Below are positions 27,780-40,549 of a stretch of DNA of 62,000 nt, piece by piece. The DNA comes from Apostichopus japonicus (Eukaryota > Echinodermata > Holothuroidea > Aspidochirotida > Stichopodidae), in assembly GCF_037975245.1 (NCBI RefSeq), contig NC_092583.1:2068764-2130763 (forward strand), in the 5' to 3' direction. The notes beneath the pieces are model-generated. The model did no database searches. It saw nothing but the letters and a program-made list of their open reading frames with translations, and had not been told where the DNA came from. Made by a program: the position numbers and the translations under genes. Within the stretch, counting starts at the first letter, position 1, and the number at the start of each line of letters is the position of its first letter.

Positions 27780-30560
27780 GGTTATATGGAGGCACTGGTT
27801 AAAGCTGTAGCAATCGTATGCACCGGTTAAACGATGTGAAGAGTACTAGTTAAAAGCTGTACTAAATGCTAGTACTGCTTAAAGCTATAGTACTAAATGC
27901 AGGCACTGATTACTCTATGGGAGTACTGGTTAAAGATACTAACTGGAGGTAATGGTTAATTTATGGGAGTGCTACTTTAAGCTGTACTTAGTGCAGGCAC
28001 TAGTTGAAGATACTAACTGAATGTACTGGTTAATTTATGGGAGTACTGGTTAAAGAAATAGCAACTGGATGCACTGTTAATGCTGTACAGAATACTGGTA
28101 CTGGTTAATTTATGGGAGTACTACTACTGGTTAAAGAAATACTAAGCGGTTGTACTGGTAAATGCTGTACAGAATACAGGTACTGGTTAATTTATGGGAG
28201 TACTGGTTAAAGAAATACCAACCGGATGTACTGGTTAATGCTGCACAGAATACAGGTACTGGTTAATTTATGGGAGTACTACTACTGGTTAAAGAAATGC
28301 TAACCGGTTGTACTGGTAAATGCTGTACCGAAAACAGGTACTGGTTATGGGAGTACTACTACTGGTTAAAAGAAATACTAACCGGATGTACTGGTAAATG
28401 CTGTACAGAATACAGGTACTGGTTAATTTATGGGAGTACTACTACTGGTTAAAGAAATACTAATCGGATGTACTGATTAATGCTGTACAGAATACAGGTA
28501 CTGGTTAATTTATGGGAGTACTACTACTGGTTAAATAAATACTAACCGGATGTACTGATTAATGCTGTACAGAAGAAAGGCACTGGTTAATTTATAGGAG
28601 TACTTCTACCGGTTAAAGAAATACTAACCGGATGTACTGGTTAATGCTGTACAGAATACAGGTACTGGTTAATTTATGGTAGTACTACTACTGGTTAAAG
28701 AAATACTAAGCGGATGTACTGGTTAATGCTGTACAGAATACAGGTACTAGTTAATTTATGGGAGTACTACTACCGGTTAAAGAAATACTAACCGGATGTA
28801 CTGGTTAATGCTGTACAGAATACAGGTACTAGTTAATTTATGGGAGTACTACTACCGGTTAAAGAAATACTAACCGGATGTACTGGTTAATGCTGTACAG
28901 AGTACAGGTACTGGTTAATTTATGGGAGTAATACTACTGGTTAAAGAAATACTAACCGGGTGTACTGGTAAATGCTGTACTAAATGCAGGTACTGGTTAA
29001 TTTATGGGAGTACTACTACTGGTTAAAGAAATACTAGCCGGTTGTACTGGTTAATGCTGTACTAAATGCAGGTACTGGTTAATTTATGGGAGTACTACTA
29101 CTGGTTAAAGAAATACTTACCGGATGTACTGGTTAATGCTGTACTAAATGCAGGTACTGGTTAATTTATGGGAGTACTACTACTGGTTAAAGAAATACTT
29201 ACCGGATGTACTGGTTAATGCTGTACAGAATACAGGTACTGGTTAATTTATGGGAGTACTACTACTGGTTAAAGAAATACTAACCGGTTGTACTGGTAAA
29301 TGCTGTACAGAATACAGGTACTGGTTAATTTATGGGAGTACTACTACTAGTTAAAGAAATACTAACCGGATGTACTGGTTAATGCTGTACAGAATACAGG
29401 TACTGGTTAATTTATGGGAGTACTACTACTGGTTAAAAGAAATACTAACCGGTTGTACTGGTTAATGCTGTACAGAATACAGGTACTGGTTAATTTATGG
29501 GAGTACTACTACTGGTTAAAGAAATACTAACCGGATGTACTGGTTAATGCTGTACAGAATACAGGTACTGGTTAATTTATGGGAGTACTACTACTGGTTA
29601 AAGAAATACTAACCGGATCTACTGGTTAATGCTGTACAGAATACAGGTACTGGTTAATTTATGGTAGTACTACTACTGGTTAAAGAAATACTAACCGGTT
29701 GTACTGGTAAATGCTGTTCTAAATGCAGGTACTGGTTAATTTATGGGAGTACTACTACTGGTTAAAGAAATACTAACCGATTGTACTGGTTAATGCTGTA
29801 CAGAATACAGGTACTGGTTAATTTATGGGAGTACTACTACTGGTTAAAGAAATACTAACCGGGTGTACTGGTTAATGCTGTAGAGAATACAGGTACTGGT
29901 TAATTTATGGGAGTACTACTACTGGTTTTAAAAAAATACTAACCGGTTGTACTGGTTAATGCTGTACGGAATACAGATACTGGTTAATTTATGGGAGTAC
30001 TACTACTGGTTAAAGAAATACTAAGCGATTGTACTGGTTAATGCTGTACGGAATACAGGTACTGGTTAATTTATGGGAGTACTACTACTGGTTAAAGAAA
30101 TACTAAGCGATTGTACTGGTTAATGCTGTACGGAATACAGGTACTGGTTAATTTATGGGAGTACTACTACTGGTTAAAGAAATACTAACCGGTTGTACTG
30201 GTAAATGCTGTACAGAATACAGGTACTGGTTAATTTATGGGAGTACTACTACTGGTTAAAGAAATACTAACCGGGTGTACTGGTTAATGCTGTAGAGAAT
30301 ACAGGTACTGGTTAATTTATGGGAGTACTACTACTGGTTTTAAAAAAATACTAACCGGTTGTACTGGTTAATGCTGTACGGAATACAGATACTGGTTAAT
30401 TTATGGGAGTACTACTACTGGTTAAAGAAATACTAGCCGGTTTTACTGGTTAATGCTGTACTAAATGCAGGTACTGGTTAAAGATACTAACTGGAGGTAA
30501 TGGTTAATTTATGGGAGTGCTGCTTTAAGCTGTCCTAAGTGCAGGCACTGGTTAAAGCGC
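27780..30560. repeat. minisatellite of about 82 bp units (about 30 copies)
   Basis: The unit runs GTACTACTACTGGTTAAAG ... AACCGGATGTACTGGTTAAT ... CTGTACAGAATACAGG ... TTAATTTATGGGA, about 82 bp, with TACTGGTTAA recurring inside it as a sub-repeat. Units are regular from about 28100 to 30470. Both margins are diverged and resemble each other: the block with AACTGGAGGTAATGG and GGGAGTGCT occurs near 27945 and again near 30490. A five-unit segment with GTAGAGAATAC and GGTTTTAAAAAAATAC is present at about 29858 and about 30267. Confidence 0.9.
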
Positions 30561-33500
30561 TACTGATTAGGGTATACTGATAAAGGATCATACTGACTGG
30601 ATGTGCTGGTAAGAGCTATACTAATTGGAAGTAGTGTTTAACGCAACACTAACCGGATGTATAGCCCACTAGTCAAGCATACTGGCTATTTAGCATCCCT
30701 CAAAGCTAGCGAAAATACGTTGGCTATAAGCTCAAGTTCTGGCTAGAAGGTCAAAGGTCATAATTGAAGTTTTTAATGTTTAGGTTAAACGACCAAATAT
30801 TACATGGTTAAAGCCAGAATAACGGAACACGGTAGTAGCTAGAGGATTTATAGATAGACAAATATCCTATAGTCGACATACTACTCATGGTTACTGACCA
30901 GAATGAAATCATCGGTGGAACAAAAAAATACCTCCACTCCATTCTCCCCTTCTCACCACCTCCCGCTTTTTGAAGGAAATTCATTTCATTTGAGAGATAT
31001 CCTGGGCTTAAAGTCATGGCAGGAATTTTTTATTTGTGATGCAGCAGTCTATATGCATAATACTCAAAGCTAAAACTTGGGTGATTGAAACAACGATTTC
31101 CAAGTTATATTCTTCAAGGGAGACATATTTACACCAGTATTTCTTGTTAATCGTAGTTTACATATTTGTAGATTAGTTTGCAAGATATGATGACATAATG
31201 ACGAAGGTATATAGTCACTTCACATGAAGATGACTTGAAAACAGACGGAAACAAACGGACTGTAGTTATTGTGTACAGTATAAATGATCTGTGCATGGGT
31301 GTATAGTGTTACGTACGGATTGCCCACCGAAGCGTGAAATGAACAGACACTCGAAATGAGATGCCAGATTTAATGAACTTAATTAAAGATCATTTCGATT
31401 TAAGCTCACACACACACACACACAGAGATTCACACATGAGACGAAAGGGATAGTCAGTCATTATGTCGTTTGCTTGTACCTAAGTGAAAGGTAATTTCCA
31501 CCTCGAAATTTACTGACGTCAATTTTATTTTGAGTGTTAAGTAAAGACTGTGCATAACCATGGTCTGTTTTTTACCTCCATGGATATAACATCGCCAACC
31601 CGCGAGTGAGCTGTGGCAATCTGTAAAGTCCTATCGTAGCCCGGGGCTTATTAACCAACCAACACTACTATGCAGATGTTCTTACTGGTGTTTTGATAAT
31701 TATTTATGCACTCAAGTGGTTTATTTACCTCAGAAAACTTTATCGTATGCATAAAAAGCGGCTTGCCTATGAACAGTGTAGGGTACGTAAAAAATGGCTG
31801 GTTTTCTTTTCAAAACGTGTTGTTGTTTTTATTGTCGCATACAAGATTGCAGACTAAAACTCCCTTTACACAAGTGGTCTATATTTCTCGCTTTGTACTT
31901 CATGTATATGGGGAGGGGGTGGGCAGGGGGATTGGGAGGGGGAGGGGGCTTGTCTGTCGTGTGTTTAAAGGTATCATTAATGTAAGTTTACCGAGGAGAA
32001 CAATTTTGTTAAGAGGCGGCGGGAACATCGTTTATAGTACGTTGTTGAATTTGCAGTTTATTGATGTTATGACCATGAATAAAAGTATCTACTATCCTTC
32101 TTGTAGAATGCTAGCCATTTTGTTGCAAATTTGTCGCCATTGAGACGTCACAGAATTTCGCAGAATTCTCTTGGGAATCATTATCGCCTGCCCCCTCAGA
32201 AGAAGGCGTAGTGAGCCAATTCGGAACAGTGGGCACATTTTGCAGTTGCAGTATAGTACGCTAGCGTTCAGTATTATCTTCAGAATTAGGCATCTACAAA
32301 AGGCACTAGGCAGTTTTGTAGAGAAAAATTATGGATGACTCGGTGTGGCGGCAGGGGGAGGGGGAGGGGAGGTAAGGAATAAGGGAAGGGAACTGGGAGA
32401 GGTACCTAATAAATCACGCCCATGAAGAGAAGTTGGAGTGGTTTCGCGACACGGGGTACATAAATATCAAAATTTCATTAAAATGCAACTATTTCGTTAA
32501 AAGATACGATGTTACGATACATAGTCATATATAGGTAGCTGAATGCATCGACAAAACCATGTTTCATGCACCGTTGTTAATTAAGATATACCGTAAACAT
32601 AGTGATAACTTGCATCTCTGACATCGTTGTATATATGGTACCGTTTATATCACGGTATCGTATACCGTACATCGTTGTAAGATACCGTACAAGTACGATA
32701 AGCGATATCGTAACATCTATGATCGGGTGGCGTAGGCCTATGTATATAAAGCACAGTAAACACCGTTGGGTAATAACATTATACAAACATTCGATAGCAA
32801 GAAACACACAATCGATAAACTGCGAAAACGAGCAAACTACAGATAAACAATATGGCTACCATTGTATGAGACTCGAACAGTTCATCGTTGGGTGCTATAA
32901 GTTCCCGCTACAACAATAATATAAGGCTTTTCCAAACTTCACTATTCAAGTTTAAAGTTTTTATATATACATATTTATAAACATAAACATATGTAACCCA
33001 TCAGCCACTGTTAACCGTAGTCCTCGACTTTAAAACATACGCACCTTTGATATTCTAGTCCATGCATACAGTAAGCTTTCTACGGTACGGAGTAGTCATG
33101 GTTTACCCTAAGTTTACGTACATGCGCCATTGATTTCTAGCTTCATGTACGTTCGTCATAGCGTTATTCGTTCAGTTCCTCTTCAAGGAAGTGAACGATC
33201 CACGAACCAGGAATGCAAAGCTCAAAACGACCTTTTTTATACATCCCTCTACCTGCGGCCATTTATCAACACGTGTTGGCCTCCTGATTTTCTTGGAACG
33301 GAGAACTGGGATTTGAAACGGTCAAGTCCCTGACGTATAGAGAGGTGCATGAAAAGCAAAAAAAAAAAGGAAATGCGCATGTTTGAAAGCTTCGGGGAAA
33401 CTCTGACTAGGTAACCATAACAACGCTCTACATTGGGATACATTATGTTATTATGGCGACACAGAGGCAAGGGCAGAATTCTGCAACCAACTGGAATTTT

Positions 33501-34028
33501 GGGATTATCGAGCAGGCGATGTTGTTTCTCATTCCTTTTGTTTTATGGGTCGTCATCTGTAAAGCATTGCGGCCATTTTTAGTCAATTGAACAAATTTTG
33601 AGTCATTAATACAATAGGAGCAAACAAAGTTCAAACTGCGGTATTTTTCGGCTTGTGTGTGTAATTGGACTTATTTAGCAAGGTGTTAAAAAAAAGTTGA
33701 TCACTTTGATTGTTAAAACGAGTACCAACTAATGTCTCAAAGTATGAAGTTCAACCCTGTCGCTAAAAGTGTTGAATTGTGAACTCTTGGATGTTCGAGT
33801 GAAATGCATAGCAGCTATCAACGTTCATCCCATATATATAAGAACGGAATTTGGATGTTTACAACCCGAAAAGTTGAACCGATGTAAAGTCGGCAAATCA
33901 CACCCTAAAATCACTGAGCGTCTTCATCACTTCGGTCTTTCTGCATTGAAATAGCAGCCTATCGTATTTGGTAGCGAGGGTCATACAAACCCGGTTAAAC
34001 ATTTACAGATTGGATCAAACTTGAGACA
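30561..34028. other. intergenic or upstream introns of the GPR158-like gene; no exon found
   Basis: If the receptor gene has the family's usual signal peptide and Cache domain, their exons should lie here or further left. I could not identify any. A (CA)n tract is at about 31408-31425 and a GGGAGGG-rich patch at 31909-31950. Confidence 0.35.
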
Positions 34029-34275
34029 GTATGTATGTATGTATGTATGTATGTATTTTAGAACCCCCCTGCAATCAGGAACTCGCGAAGAAGCCTCACT
34101 GGCTTATCAAAGCCGCAAGCTGACCGAAGTCAGTCTCTTAGATTCATATTTAACGTCCATGATTATGAATTGTCAACAATTCTGTAACTGGACGACATAC
34201 ATTAATCTGGGAGTGACTCGAACCAGGGACCTTATGATTGAAAGGCACCGGCGTTAACCACTGAGCTAACACTCC
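34029..34275 (-). mobile_element. tRNA-derived SINE, copy 1
   Basis: On the minus strand the head (34275 to about 34210) reads like a tRNA: GGAGTGT acceptor side, A box TTAGCTCAGTGGTTA, B box GGTTCGAGTC and a closing TCACTCC that pairs with the start at 6 of 7 positions. A body of about 150 bp follows, and the element ends in a (CATA)n tail (TATG on the plus strand, 34029-34056). The same head and body recur at 53.9-54.2 kb, so this is an interspersed element and not a functional tRNA gene. Confidence 0.8.
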
Positions 34276-34624
34276 TTAAAGGAGAGGTGGATGTAACAGA
34301 GGGTTGTATTACAGGTGGCTGGAACAGGGGGTTGGGTGGATCAGGGGGAGGGGTGGAGGGAGAGGAAGGCTAATGGGAAGCAAAATGAGAGGATAGCCGG
34401 TTGGGATGTCCTTAGAGATTTCCTCCAACAATCTACTATCCAGCACACAAAGATAGCAAGGAAATTAACGTTTGTCCTGATTAATAATCAGGATTAATGA
34501 AGTTTTCACATACAACACCTTACATATGTGTCACGTGATTGATTACGATCTTACAATCAATTAAGTACGTATACTTTTCGATGCTGTTAAAAAATTCTTT
34601 CAATTCTTTTCGTTTGTTTTTCAG

Positions 34625-34730
34625 GGGTGTGGTAACCATCGACGTTGCTTTGCGGTCCATTGACGTCAACCAATGTGATGGCGGTACAGGCATCTTTGCC
34701 GGCAGTAACAAATGTAACAATTCGACATTT
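34625..34730 (+). CDS. GPR158-like: GPR158-like exon A (membrane-proximal Cys-rich module, part 1)
   Basis: The acceptor TTTGTTTTTCAG and donor TTT|GTAAGT bound 106 nt that need two bases from an upstream exon. It encodes VVTIDVALRSIDVNQCDGG and GIFAGSNKCNNSTF. The IDVNQC and KC positions match the junction between Cache domain and Cys-rich region in GPR158-type receptors. N-glycosylation sequon NNST. Confidence 0.85.
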
Positions 34731-35320
34731 GTAAGTTTGACCTTATCGGACTTTCTTCATTCTCTGATTGTATTTAGATATCCCCTTTTTTTAAATATCA
34801 GCAAGTGATGTATCAAGTTAATATATTATATGAAGTTGAATTGAACTTTAAGCAAGGGATCATCAATACTAACAGAAACAGCCCACTATTCTATTATCAT
34901 ACAGTCCCATTTCGACTTTAATAGACGCAGACGATAAGTATGTATACAATAGAATCGGCTACCAGCCGTTTCTCTAAGATGTTTCTGAATATATTTCTCA
35001 TTATCTCCCGTCACCTTTTCTCTTATTTCGTATAAGTAATCAAGTATTTAAAGTAGTTCCCCCCCCCCCCCCCGAAGACAAATAAATTCACCTCATCTGG
35101 ATTATTTTGCCGTAAATATATGCCAATGAGGCTGTAATAACAAAAGGTAACTCATCGATACAGACTGTAAGAAAACACACACACAAAAATAATAAAACAC
35201 CGCCTGGCGATGATCAAAACTGATCACGTGAGCTCGACCTAGAAACTGACAATTCTTAACGATCGAATTTTCGTATCTTGTGACAAAGTTAATGTAATTT
35301 CGGGGGTTTTACTCCTGCAG
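34731..35320 (+). other. intron between exons A and B
   Basis: 590 bp. It contains a C run of 15 at 35060-35074. No further exon seen. Confidence 0.6.
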
Positions 35321-35665
35321 TGTGATTTCACCCCTGGGAAGGGCTTCGTTGTCGGCGCATATTCTTGTAAATGCCGTGAGGGGTATTACCTGTCCAACGA
35401 AACAGACGACAGAGTGAAAAAGGCGGGATTTGATGGCGAAGAAGTAGAACGACAGTATCGGAAGCACATCAGCGGTGTAGCAAACGATTACCATGATTTG
35501 TCCTGTCTACCGTGTGCAGAAGGATGCGAGAACTGTATCGATAACTCACCTTGCCTGATAGAGGGCGACATGCTTCTACGTACAGTAATCTTGGGTATTC
35601 AGTCGTTTTGTATGGTGTTGACAATATTGCTAATTGGAATGGTCTTAAAATACCGAACGCTGAAG
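35321..35665 (+). CDS. GPR158-like: GPR158-like exon B (Cys-rich module and TM1)
   Basis: The acceptor ACTCCTGCAG and donor CTGAAG|GTAAAT bound 115 codons in phase 0. An EGF-like stretch (CDFTPGKGFVVGAYSCKCRE, GYYLS) is followed by the conserved CLPCAEGCENCIDNSPC motif. TM1 is about RTVILGIQSFCMVLTILLIG, ended by basic residues KYRTLK. The spacing of the eight cysteines is that of GPR158/GPR179. Confidence 0.92.
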
Positions 35666-36701
35666 GTAAATAGTTCATTTAATTGTCTCCCTTGTGTTTG
35701 TTAGTATTGTCTTTATTGTTATTGTTGCTGTTGTTGTTTTCTTGTGTTATTGTTTTTCTAATTATATCATAGAACAAATTGTGATTAAATTGTTGATATA
35801 TTTCCATTAATTAACACTGCTTCACTGGGTTTCTTTGAAAATAGGTGGGGTTTAAAAATGTTGGTTATCAAAATGGTCAGGTTTGTTATATATCATTTGG
35901 TTTGAAAGCCGATTGGTTTTCTTTCACAATGATAAAACAAAAGAAAAATGTAAAAATCAAATGCCTAAGAAAAAATTGAACGATTTTACCTTTTGCTTAT
36001 TCTATGACATAATATGCAACAGTCAAAGTGGCAGCCCACCGACATAGCCTTTAATAGCAAATCGAATATAAGACCTTTGATGAGGTATATGAAGCGAAAA
36101 ATTTATCATTTTGATTGCAAGTCACTCCTATATAAATACAAAGGAATCCAATTCAATGGTGAAGCACTGCCGTGGATTGCATCCCTCAGTTGAGAACATG
36201 AGGAGCAGCAACACCCCCATCCCCCACCCACCTCAACCCGTCTATGAAGCGGCACGGAATCCGTTTCGCGAAATACGACCCGCAAATCAAAAACGTGGTA
36301 TACGGATTCTCGATGCCTTAAAGGTAGTCAGTATAGGTCCCAAATTATAGCAAGTTATAAATTGATAGAAGTTTTCAAAAAGTACTTTTCCTCGAGGTCT
36401 TTACTCTCCAAATTGTTCTCAGACATTTTTTAGGAAACACACAATATGAATGAATGTCCCAGTGATGAAAGTTTCCTCAAAGTTGGTAATAACTTAACAG
36501 TTTAGGAATGTTGACCAAAGGTGACCATATTTGAATATCTAGCATATTTGGGGGCAATACAGCATACATTTAAGCACGATCACCGTAACTACCTACACTG
36601 CACATTTCTCAATCATTGTATCACCTTGGCCCTTTTACACACAAAAAAAAAATGTTTTTGTATTTTTCTCCACTGTTTAATAATATTCTTCCCCTTTTCA
36701 G
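35666..36701 (+). other. intron between exons B and C
   Basis: 1.04 kb, no other feature recognised. Confidence 0.6.
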
Positions 36702-36880
36702 GTAATAGCATGCGATAGCCCATGGATGTTAATCGTAATACTTCTCGGAGCATTTTTACTCTATGCAGTCATCATTGCCGCATTTGTGACGCCATCAGTG
36801 ACGTCATGCTTTATGAGACGGTGGCTTCGTGGGTGGGGCTTTGCGATCGCGTATGGAATGCTGGTTTTAAAAATTTACAG
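36702..36880 (+). CDS. GPR158-like: GPR158-like exon C (TM2 and TM3)
   Basis: The acceptor CCCCTTTTCAG and donor TACAG|GTAATG bound 179 nt, leaving two bases over. TM2 is WMLIVILLGAFLLYAVIIAA. The cysteine of TSCFMRRW lies at the top of TM3, where class C receptors form the disulphide to ECL2, and TM3 runs GWGFAIAYGMLVLKIYR. The exon contains one CRE octamer (36799-36806) within coding sequence. Confidence 0.92.
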
Positions 36881-39263
36881 GTAATGACATACGGAAAAAA
36901 AAGTGGATTAATATTTGTCTTGAACCATTTTAAGAATGGCGTAATAAGCCACAAGTTATGTTGTCGAGAGGGACCGGATGGGGGGGGGGGGGGGCTGGGA
37001 GTGGTGTGGATGGGGGTGCGGCAATTTTTCGTCCATCGATGGGTTATAACTACAATGTAAAAGCAACTTTGCTTCAATTTGGTGGCCAAAATTGACCAAT
37101 CCTTCTGAGTATTATAGTCAAATTAATTAAATAGGTTCGCAATATATAGAGAAAACTACCGGTAAGTCAAGAGTAGAGGGAGGGGGGGGGTCTACAGGTC
37201 TTGTGACGTTCAAACATTTCAATATTAAGAAAAATACAAACGTTGTTTCCTCCATTATACACGAGACCATTTCGGAAGTCTGATGTAATCATTTTCAACG
37301 CAAAAAGTTATTGAAGGCCCCATATAAGCTCCAAATGAGCTGCAAATCCAAAATCTTCTTCAAACAGGGATAGAGGGTGGGACACGGTGTCCCACTTTCA
37401 ACCAAAGAAATATAGTAACCCTATATTCTAACCCTGAAGGTATTTGGGAGTTTCTTGTCTCTGAGCCTGCGTACTTTGATTTACATATTAGCGTATCTTT
37501 AGCTCCATGCTTTAAGCAAACAGACTTGTTGTAGCAGCCATCCATTTCTCCTATTTTCTATAAAGGCAGATAATCAAAGATTACTCCAGCATTATCTAAA
37601 GAAATTAAACCATTTCTCGATCATAAACAAACAGGAGTTGCTAAGAAACTCCATCTTCACATTTCTATTAATATTTGAACATTCCTTGCCAAATATGAAG
37701 TGCGTCTTACTTGAATAATTATTTTGACAACATTACCAAGCCTCAAGCGAAGAGAAGATTTAATACTACCCTTCGATTCTTCTTCCCCGTTGCTACAATT
37801 GTTTTCTAACAAAGAGAAAATCTGTTTTGGAGAACTTTAGCAATAGCCATTAGCTTTCCCCCTTTCCTTCATCTATCCATTTCCCTTACGACATTAAGAC
37901 GAGCTGGTATTAAACTCAATCAAAGGAACAAATATAAGTGCTGCTCTGTCGACAAGGTTGTTTTAGCCTAGAGCGATATAAACATTTATATGGAAGACAT
38001 TTTTTGTGAGTTGTTTCTATCCATGAATGTTTCAATATATGAACCTTATGGTGCATGGGCAAATATGAGTCAAGGTACTCTCATTGACACGAATGCGATA
38101 TGTATATAGATGTTCGTGTGATAATTAATATGCAGCGAACTTATCAACAGGAGTTAATGGCCTAACATATTTCTGAAATAAACTGAAAAGAAACTTCGAG
38201 TTTGGGGGTTATAGCTAATGGAAGTGATACATTAGAATGAGAGTTAAGTCTCGCTTTATATAGTTCCAACTCAACAAACAGAAGCAACATTTACTGTTCA
38301 GTCCACAAGCAAGGAATTTACCGAAACGCCTGGATATGATTTGATGGGTTTTTTCTTTGTCTCCAGATTTGATGTCTAGGATAAACAAATTAAAGTTTGA
38401 CCAAACACATAAATGTCTGTAAAGGATTAATCTGAGCAGATTGAGGGTTCGCTCTTACAACTTATAATATATAAGGTTAAGTGTTACATATATATATTAA
38501 TATACGCACTGCAGTCTATGGTGAGTCTAGTGTAGGTGTAATATCGATTTCGTCCAATCAGAGCACAAGAAAACGACATGTAACACTGGTCGTCCAATGA
38601 GAGCACGAGAAACCCACATAAGTCAATTTAATTCGACATATATCTCTTTTTCATGACTTATGGCACACTAGGTGTCTATTTTCATCCAATCAGAGCACAA
38701 GAAACTAACATATGTCAAGTTAATTCGACATATGTAGATTTCAGGACTTATGGCACACTTGGCGTACCATAACAGCCATTGCTGCAGTCAGCTGGGAATA
38801 TAACAAAATCAGTTGAAAATTCAACAAATGGATTTTTACCTCCCTCGTTCGTAGCATTATTTTGCTACGGTGCGATATTATAATGAACGTAAGAATTTGC
38901 CAGCTCTGAAGGGGAAAAAAATCCTATTTGTCTAAAAAGGAGGTCGATGCTTAGATACAAAATGGTGGTATATTTTACAAAATTTTGAAAACAATGTTGA
39001 ATAATTTTCAACTGTTTAAATTGTACAGCACAAATATATGGTATACTCATATATTGTAAACTAGGATTTTGTTGTTGTAATATTGTCGACTTGGGGGAGG
39101 GGAGCTTATCTTCTTTTCGATTTTACTCTGAGATACAGTGCCCCCCCCCCTCCCTCAAGTTCCTCAACCATCATATGTCTTTAGTGACACTAAAACATAG
39201 CTAAGGAATATTAATCTACAACAATATAACTCTCTCTCTCATCTTTTTTTTCGGTTTCTCCAG
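36881..39263 (+). other. intron between exons C and D
   Basis: 2.4 kb. G run at 36979-36994. At 38545-38765 a motif TCCAATCAGAGCACAAGAAA recurs three times with TTATGGCACACT between copies (diverged tandem repeat). C run near 39140. Confidence 0.6.
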
Positions 39264-39511
39264 AAAACTTGCGATATTTCAAACACGCTCGGCTACAAGG
39301 GTCCTCGTCCGAGACCGCGATGTTCTTAAATGGTTATTGTTAATTCTGACGGTGTTGTCTGGTTACTTGGTGGCTTGGACGGTCTTTTCTGTTCAAGCGA
39401 TGCACAAGTGTGGGGAGAGTATCGTCGAATTGAAGAGTGCAGACGAGAGTGTAGATAATATGAGATTCTTCGTGTGCGGCTTTAAGTGGTGGGATTACGT
39501 GATCGATGCTA
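39264..39511 (+). CDS. GPR158-like: GPR158-like exon D (ICL2, TM4, ECL2, start of TM5)
   Basis: The acceptor TTTCTCCAG and donor GCTA|GTAAGT bound 248 nt; the first base completes the split Arg codon from exon C. It encodes KLAIFQTRSATRVLVRDRD, then TM4 (WLLLILTVLSGYLVAWTVF) and an extracellular loop with HKCGES and FFVCGFKWWDYV. The CGFKWWDY position corresponds to the conserved C...WDY of the family. Confidence 0.92.
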
Positions 39512-40410
39512 GTAAGTAAAATACTGAATTTATAATTCAAAATCCTCCAAAATATCTTTTTTAATTCTTCAATTATCATACTGTACTGATTGATACTGAC
39601 GTGAGCCCCAAATATTGGGAGATGGGAAAAGTTCGTTCGCTTATATAGTTAAATTACAGCGAAAATGATACATTGTCCTTACATGGAACGCCATCGTGTG
39701 TGTATTTGATTCCTGCGGGTATGGAAATAATCCCACATTGCTCTCATATCAAATGATTACATGTTTCCCCCCATCCCATCCGCTGCATGTATACCGACAA
39801 TTTTGTTACCGGTTCCAAACCGAAAACGATAAAATTTTAAGCCCTTGACTTTTTTCTAAGTCAGAGATCTTTTGATGGTAAAACACGAGTTTAGATTTGC
39901 ACTCGGGCTGAGGACATGCCCCTTCTTCTTTACTGGGTAACACTTATGGAAATCGTCCACCTTTATCCCCCCCTCTCTTATCCCCTTTGAGGAAAGTCAC
40001 TAATAAATATCATTTTCTTCAGAAACCTGCGTCCCCACACAAATAATTGATACGTGCCCACCCAGCGGGCTTAAAACTGCTTTTCAATATGCATTAAATC
40101 AGCTTTGAAAAGCCTTTTGGCGGGGCGTAGAAAGCTTTCCTGTTGACAACGTCTCCCCCACCATATGATAAAGATGCATGACCCTCAGTTAAACTGCATA
40201 TTAATTACCATGTTCTCCTCCCCTTACCTCCCCCCCCCCCCAAGGCAAACACACTTTAAGAAGAAAAACCGCCCATCATAAGCAAGTGTGGTAAAATACG
40301 ATGTTTCATAATCTGCTCCGAACTTTCTTTATTTCTCTGTAACGTCCCATTCATTTCTTCATTAAATTAACCTTTCTTTCTTCTCTCTTTTGTTTTCCCT
40401 TTTGTTTCAG
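39512..40410 (+). other. intron between exons D and E
   Basis: About 900 bp with several C runs (40231-40241); no other feature recognised. Confidence 0.6.
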
Positions 40411-40549
40411 TCGAGTTCCTATTTCTTTTATTTGCAATTTATCTGTGCTACTCAGTCCGGGCCGCTCCATCGGAGTTCCACGAAACCAGGTTTATAACAA
40501 TAGCAGTTTACAATGAGATCATAATGACCTCAATATTTCATGTATTAAG
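40411..40549 (+). CDS. GPR158-like: GPR158-like exon E (TM5 and TM6)
   Basis: The acceptor TTTTGTTTCAG and donor TTAAG|GTAAGT bound 139 nt, phase 1 in and phase 2 out. It encodes EFLFLLFAIYLCYSVRAAP (TM5), SEFHETRF and the start of TM6 (ITIAVYNEIIMTSIFHVL). CYSVR.(A/V)PS.FHE.R is a family signature on the cytoplasmic side between TM5 and TM6. Confidence 0.92.

Noticed and set aside
31706-32143. 145-codon plus-strand open frame upstream of the receptor
   Set aside because: It crosses a GGGAGGGGG low-complexity tract and shows no Cache-like or other recognisable pattern.
34210-34275. tRNA gene on the minus strand
   Set aside because: The A and B boxes are good, but the anticodon arm is poor and the same head with a shared body occurs at 54.2 kb, so it is a SINE head.
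37631-37650. Third micro-hairpin GGAGTTGCTAAGAAACTCC like those at 18.56 and 19.23 kb
   Set aside because: The flanks show no 8 bp direct repeat and the ends do not extend to CAGGG, so chance is likely.
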